10,322 nt of DNA from an uncultured Candidatus Melainabacteria bacterium (GTDB lineage Bacteria; Cyanobacteriota; Vampirovibrionia; Gastranaerophilales; Gastranaerophilaceae): the NCBI GenBank assembly GCA_934754855.1, contig CAKVJR010000057.1, forward strand, positions 1 through 10,322, written 5' to 3'. The notes below the pieces were generated by a model. That model had not been told where the DNA came from, did not search any database, and worked only from the letters and a program-made list of their open reading frames with translations. The position numbers were made by a program, and so were the translations under genes. Position 1 is the stretch's first letter. Each line of letters opens with the position of its first letter. Shown here piece after piece: positions 7,787 to 10,322 of this stretch.

Positions 7787-8428
7787 CTAATTTTGTTTCA
7801 ATACAACATTGAGGATTGTATCGGAAACGAAGTAGCAAGCGTCCAATGCCGTTTCAATTTCTTTGTAAATATCTCTGAGTTTGATAACTTCGAGGGCATC
7901 GTATTTGCCTGAGAATAAAATCCTCATTGCGTTTCTGTGAACTTCGTCGCCGTGAGATTCCAATTCTTTCATATCGATGCTTAATTTTGTAATTCTTTCG
8001 ACATCGGAAACTTTTTTGAAATCGTTGAAAATTTCTTTTAACTTGTCTGTTGCTTTTAACAAAGTTAAAGCCTGTTCTTTCATTTCGTCAGTGAAGTTTG
8101 TTAAACCGTACACTTCCAAATTCAGACAGGCTTTAGAAATTCTTTTGGTAATTTTGTAGAGTTGGACAGCGATTGTTTGAATGTCCTCTCTTTCTATCGG
8201 GGTGATAAAACTTTTATTCAATTGTTTTAAAACCGTTTTGTAAGAAACTTTCGCTTTTTTCTTATATTTAAGAGCGTCTTCCTGATATTGTTCGCTCAAA
8301 TGATTTTCCATAATTTGTTCGTAAAGTTTTGCGGATTTCTGACAAATGTCTGCACTGTCTTGGAAATACGCAAAAAATAATTTGTCCTCAGGCGGCATAA
8401 TGTACGCCATCAAATTAAATTTTGACAT
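7787..8428 (-). CDS. DUF47 (PhoU-like) accessory protein of the phosphate transporter
   Basis: This is a 213-residue soluble helical protein, normal for DUF47. Visible features: an N-terminal MPPEDKLFFAYFQDSA (family members start with a similar 'F..LF' block), TPIEREDI at about residues 76-83 (the DUF47 counterpart of 'T-P-hydrophobic-(D/E)-R-E-D-I'), and an acidic C-terminal helix LRDIYKEIETALDACYFVSD. In this PhoU-like fold, such acidic residues bind metal ions. DUF47 genes commonly precede pit genes and are thought to control transporter activity or expression. I chose ATG 8428 (minus) over an in-frame ATG 14 codons upstream. AGAGGA lies about 8 nt before it, the extra residues (PKKWHRRKKRKIE) look like translated leader sequence, and MSKFNL begins the conserved part. 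No signal peptide is seen, so it is cytoplasmic. Confidence 0.9.
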   Translation of the reverse strand: MSKFNLMAYIMPPEDKLFFAYFQDSADICQKSAKLYEQIMENHLSEQYQEDALKYKKKAKVSYKTVLKQLNKSFITPIEREDIQTIAVQLYKITKRISKACLNLEVYGLTNFTDEMKEQALTLLKATDKLKEIFNDFKKVSDVERITKLSIDMKELESHGDEVHRNAMRILFSGKYDALEVIKLRDIYKEIETALDACYFVSDTILNVVLKQN

Positions 8429-8467
8429 TTCTATCTTCCTCTTTTTTCTCCGGTGCCATTTTTTAGG

Positions 8468-8514
8468 CACACACTTTCACGATATCAGATTTTTAAAATT
8501 TTTCATAGTGTGTG
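8468..8514. repeat. 8-bp inverted repeat upstream of the phosphate operon
   Basis: CACACACT (8468-8475) and AGTGTGTG (8507-8514) are perfect inverted copies separated by 31 nt. They flank the presumed 5' leader of the DUF47-pit transcript. They could be paired operator half-sites or an RNA stem, but both arms are simple CA/TG runs and chance is possible. Confidence 0.4.
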
Positions 8515-8570
8515 TTAAAAAATTGTAATAAATATGGCATATGAATTAAACTAATGTAACAATATTAACG

Positions 8571-8598
8571 TTGAAATAAATTTTTCGTTTGCTATAAT
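8571..8598 (+). promoter_or_regulatory. Predicted sigma70-type promoter of the TolC-like gene
   Basis: TTGAAA (8571-8576) and a perfect TATAAT (8593-8598) are separated by 16 bp. Transcription would start near 8605, giving a leader of about 29 nt that contains the GGAG ribosome binding site (8624-8627). Confidence 0.65.
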
Positions 8599-8633
8599 CA
8601 AATAACCAAAGAGTTTGGGATATGGAGTTCAGA

Positions 8634-10169
8634 ATGAAAAAATTATTGTTGGCTTTGTTTGCGTTTATGCTTGCATTACCTTGTTTTGCAATAACTGAAG
8701 ACGGCAAAATCGTTGACGGTGAAAGATTAATGCTTGCCGATTGTATTTCAATTGCCGTTAAAAACAGTCCGAAAATTAAAAAGGCTGAATTGAGTTATGA
8801 AAGGGCAAAAGCAGGCGTAAATGTTGCTCGGTCGGATTATTTCCCGACAGTCGGTGCTCAAGCGGGATTTACGTACAATTACAATGACGATTTTGATTAC
8901 GATTCAGGTCGGCATGTTTTTCACTACCCGTTAGTGAGTGTTTATCTTGAACAATTGATTTATAACTTTGGTAAAACAAGTTCTAATATCAGAATGCAAA
9001 AGTTTTTTGAACTTGCGGAAGAGTATAAATATTTGGACAGCATTTGCGAAACGATTAACGATGTTAAGTTGAAATATTTTAATGTTCTTCAGGCGGAAGA
9101 AGTTATTAATGTTCAAAAACAAAACGTTGAAATCAACGAACGTATTTTAAAAACAACGGAAGATTTATTTAAAAGAGGTCAAAAAACAGAGATTGACCAA
9201 ATTAACGCTCAGGTATATTTGAGTGATGCAAAAATAAGTCTTGTGACTGCTCAAAATATTTATGACCAAGCACTTGCAGACCTTTCTAACGCAATGTATA
9301 TTGCAGGTCAGCCTGAATTTAAGGTTGTAAAAATTGACGTATTTGATTCTTATGATGCTTTCTTCTCACCTGTTTTTCTTGAAACACCGAAAGGTCAATG
9401 GCACAACATTACGGGACGAGAGAGAGAAAAAGAACTTGGAAATGTTCAGGAATTGCCCTTTACGATGGAAGAAGCCTGGGATACGGCTTATAAAAACAGT
9501 CCCGATTTGAAAGTTGTTAAATCGACTCTTGCGGCTATGAAAGAGTCCGTAACGGCTATCAAACGACAGTTTTATCCGAATTTAGGCGTCAGAACGGGTT
9601 ATGCAAATGACGTTAAATACAGAGTTCGGGAAGGTTATAACGAAGACTTCAAAAACAACCAATTCTTTGTTGAAGTCGGATTGAAAATGAACGTTAACGG
9701 AATGAAGCAATATAATCAGGTTAAGCAGGCTAATGCAATTGTTGCACAAACTGAAACCGACCTTGATGAAATGCAGCAGTTTATCTATTATAACGTTAAA
9801 AAATGCTACCTTAACGTAAAAACTGCCGAAAAACAGATTATTAATTCTAAGGACAAAGTCCTCAAGGCAAAAGAAAACCTTGAGATTACGGGACAAGATT
9901 ATTACAACGGAAAATCAAATTACATCGAGTTGCAAAATGCAAGACAAAACTATAACGACGCAATGCTTGAATATATTGCAAAAATTAATGCGTATAATGT
10001 TTCTCTTGCAAAACTCGAAAAAGCAACGCACAGACACTCTGATCAGGTTTATGCTTTTGCTGAAAATAAAATTTCCGACCAAAGAAAAATTGATAAAGAA
10101 AATTCCAAAAAATTAAAACAAAAAAATAAACAAAAAGAAGAAATAGAACACGTTATTGAAAATACTTAA
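8634..10169 (+). CDS. TolC-family outer-membrane efflux protein, monocistronic
   Basis: This is a 511-residue OEP/TolC protein. The signal peptide MKKLLLALFAFMLALPCFA is followed by a first repeat starting LMLADCISIAVKNSPKIKKAELSYERA, then a beta-strand segment (YFPTVGAQAGFTYNYN) and LIYNFGK, the usual TolC '(D/Y)xG' turn. The second repeat opens at about residue 280 with FTMEEAWDTAYKNSPDLKVV and YPNLGVRTGYAN, and closes with GKSNYIELQNARQNYNDAM. About 60 residues rich in charge and aromatics link the two repeats. After the last helix comes an unusual tail of about 45 residues with alternating Lys, Glu and Asn and no hydrophobic pattern. The closest use is as outer channel for a drug, protein or peptide exporter. 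No pump or adaptor lies beside it, so partners must be encoded elsewhere. ATG 8634 is preferred to the in-frame ATG 8622 because GGAG lies 6 nt upstream and the protein then begins with MKK. Confidence 0.92.
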   Translation: MKKLLLALFAFMLALPCFAITEDGKIVDGERLMLADCISIAVKNSPKIKKAELSYERAKAGVNVARSDYFPTVGAQAGFTYNYNDDFDYDSGRHVFHYPLVSVYLEQLIYNFGKTSSNIRMQKFFELAEEYKYLDSICETINDVKLKYFNVLQAEEVINVQKQNVEINERILKTTEDLFKRGQKTEIDQINAQVYLSDAKISLVTAQNIYDQALADLSNAMYIAGQPEFKVVKIDVFDSYDAFFSPVFLETPKGQWHNITGREREKELGNVQELPFTMEEAWDTAYKNSPDLKVVKSTLAAMKESVTAIKRQFYPNLGVRTGYANDVKYRVREGYNEDFKNNQFFVEVGLKMNVNGMKQYNQVKQANAIVAQTETDLDEMQQFIYYNVKKCYLNVKTAEKQIINSKDKVLKAKENLEITGQDYYNGKSNYIELQNARQNYNDAMLEYIAKINAYNVSLAKLEKATHRHSDQVYAFAENKISDQRKIDKENSKKLKQKNKQKEEIEHVIENT

Positions 10170-10172
10170 AAT

Positions 10173-10206
10173 AAAAGCCCTTGTTTGAAACAGGGGCTTT
10201 TTAATT
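10173..10206. terminator. Bidirectional rho-independent terminator after the TolC-like gene
   Basis: The stem runs from AAAAGCCC at 10173-10180 to GGGCTTTT at 10194-10201. It extends inward through one G-T pair and TGTT/AACA to about 13 bp with a 3-nt loop. The plus strand continues in T-rich sequence (TTTTAATTTT). The minus strand, approached from the gene at 10212, continues TTTTATTTTAAG, so it can work both ways. Confidence 0.88.
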
Positions 10207-10211
10207 TTATA

Positions 10212-10322
10212 TTATTTTGCACTCTTTTTTGACTTTTTGGACATTTTTTTCAACTGTTTTTTGTGTCTTTCTTCAGTCAATCCGCATTCTTTTTTCAATT
10301 TTGTGTAATATGCCTGTTTTTC
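10212..10322 (-). CDS. C-terminal end of an unidentified lysine-rich protein, 5' part outside window
   Basis: Reading the minus strand from the window edge gives 36 codons and a TAA stop (complement of 10212-10214). The peptide starts EKQAYYTKLKKEC and ends KKMSKKSKKSAK. It is strongly basic (about 15 Lys), with a helix-like first half and a Ser/Lys tail, as found at the ends of some nucleic-acid-binding or ribosome-associated proteins. I do not recognise the family. Support for it being real: it ends just inside the bidirectional terminator, in convergent orientation to the TolC-like gene, and the frame is open to the edge. The short length leaves doubt. Confidence 0.5.
   Translation of the reverse strand, partial: EKQAYYTKLKKECGLTEERHKKQLKKMSKKSKKSAK

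Larger units (their letters stand above)
8429..8633. promoter_or_regulatory. Divergent control region between phosphate operon and TolC-like gene
   Basis: About 205 AT-rich bases hold the promoters of both diverging units. The plus-strand promoter is listed separately. For the minus strand the best guess is a weak -10 TATGAA (complement of 8502-8507) with ATTACA 16 bp upstream; each matches consensus at four of six positions. An 8-bp inverted repeat, CACACACT at 8468-8475 and AGTGTGTG at 8507-8514, touches that -10 site. A smaller palindrome, ATATG-G-CATAT, lies at 8532-8542. I found no clear Pho box (tandem 7-mers with 11-bp period). Confidence 0.45.

Noticed and set aside
1..10322. CRISPR arrays, tRNA or rRNA genes, insertion sequences, toxin-antitoxin or phage defence genes
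   Set aside because: I saw no regularly spaced repeats, no cloverleaf or rRNA motifs, no transposase motifs or terminal repeats, and no known defence domains in the readable frames.

Overview
This window comes from an AT-rich, diderm (Gram-negative-type) bacterium. The evidence is one RND metal efflux pump with its membrane fusion protein and outer-membrane factor, a second TolC-family protein, a lipoprotein signal, and Shine-Dalgarno sites in front of most genes. Genes are closely packed and start with ATG. The style (low GC, 'MKK' signal peptides, a calpain-like protease) would fit an uncultured gut-type lineage such as Gastranaerophilales/Vampirovibrionia. That is an impression from protein flavour; no marker gene here settles the taxonomy.

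Layout. Positions 1-501 (+) hold the C-terminal part of a calpain-like (C2 family) cysteine protease, cut by the window edge. Positions 665-6705 (+) form one likely operon: a small secreted cysteine-rich protein, then czcC-, czcB- and czcA-like genes for a heavy-metal RND efflux pump. Their junctions are tight (38 to 50 nt, a 14-nt overlap, then 8 nt). A strong hairpin terminator at 6710-6740 ends the operon and also serves the convergent neighbour. Positions 6754-8428 (-) form a two-gene phosphate uptake operon: a DUF47/PhoU-like accessory protein followed by a PiT-family transporter. After a divergent control region of about 200 nt, a TolC-family outer-membrane protein (8634-10169, +) is transcribed alone from a recognisable promoter. 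It ends in a second bidirectional terminator, shared with the 3' end of an unidentified lysine-rich gene on the minus strand (10212-10322).

How the genes fit together. The CzcCBA-like proteins should form a tripartite pump moving divalent cations (Zn, Co, Cd or Ni class) out of the cell envelope. The RND pump carries the DFG-x3-DG-x4-EN signature of the divalent-cation groups, not the copper/silver signature. The leading small protein has six cysteines after its signal peptide and is the best candidate for an under-described component, perhaps a periplasmic metal-binding or sensing accessory. The PiT/DUF47 pair imports phosphate; characterised PiT proteins can import metal-phosphate complexes, so its position beside a metal exporter is suggestive but unproven. 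The lone TolC-like protein has no pump beside it. No clearly novel multi-gene system is visible. Most of the window is well-known transport biology, and the small cysteine-rich gene is the main unknown.
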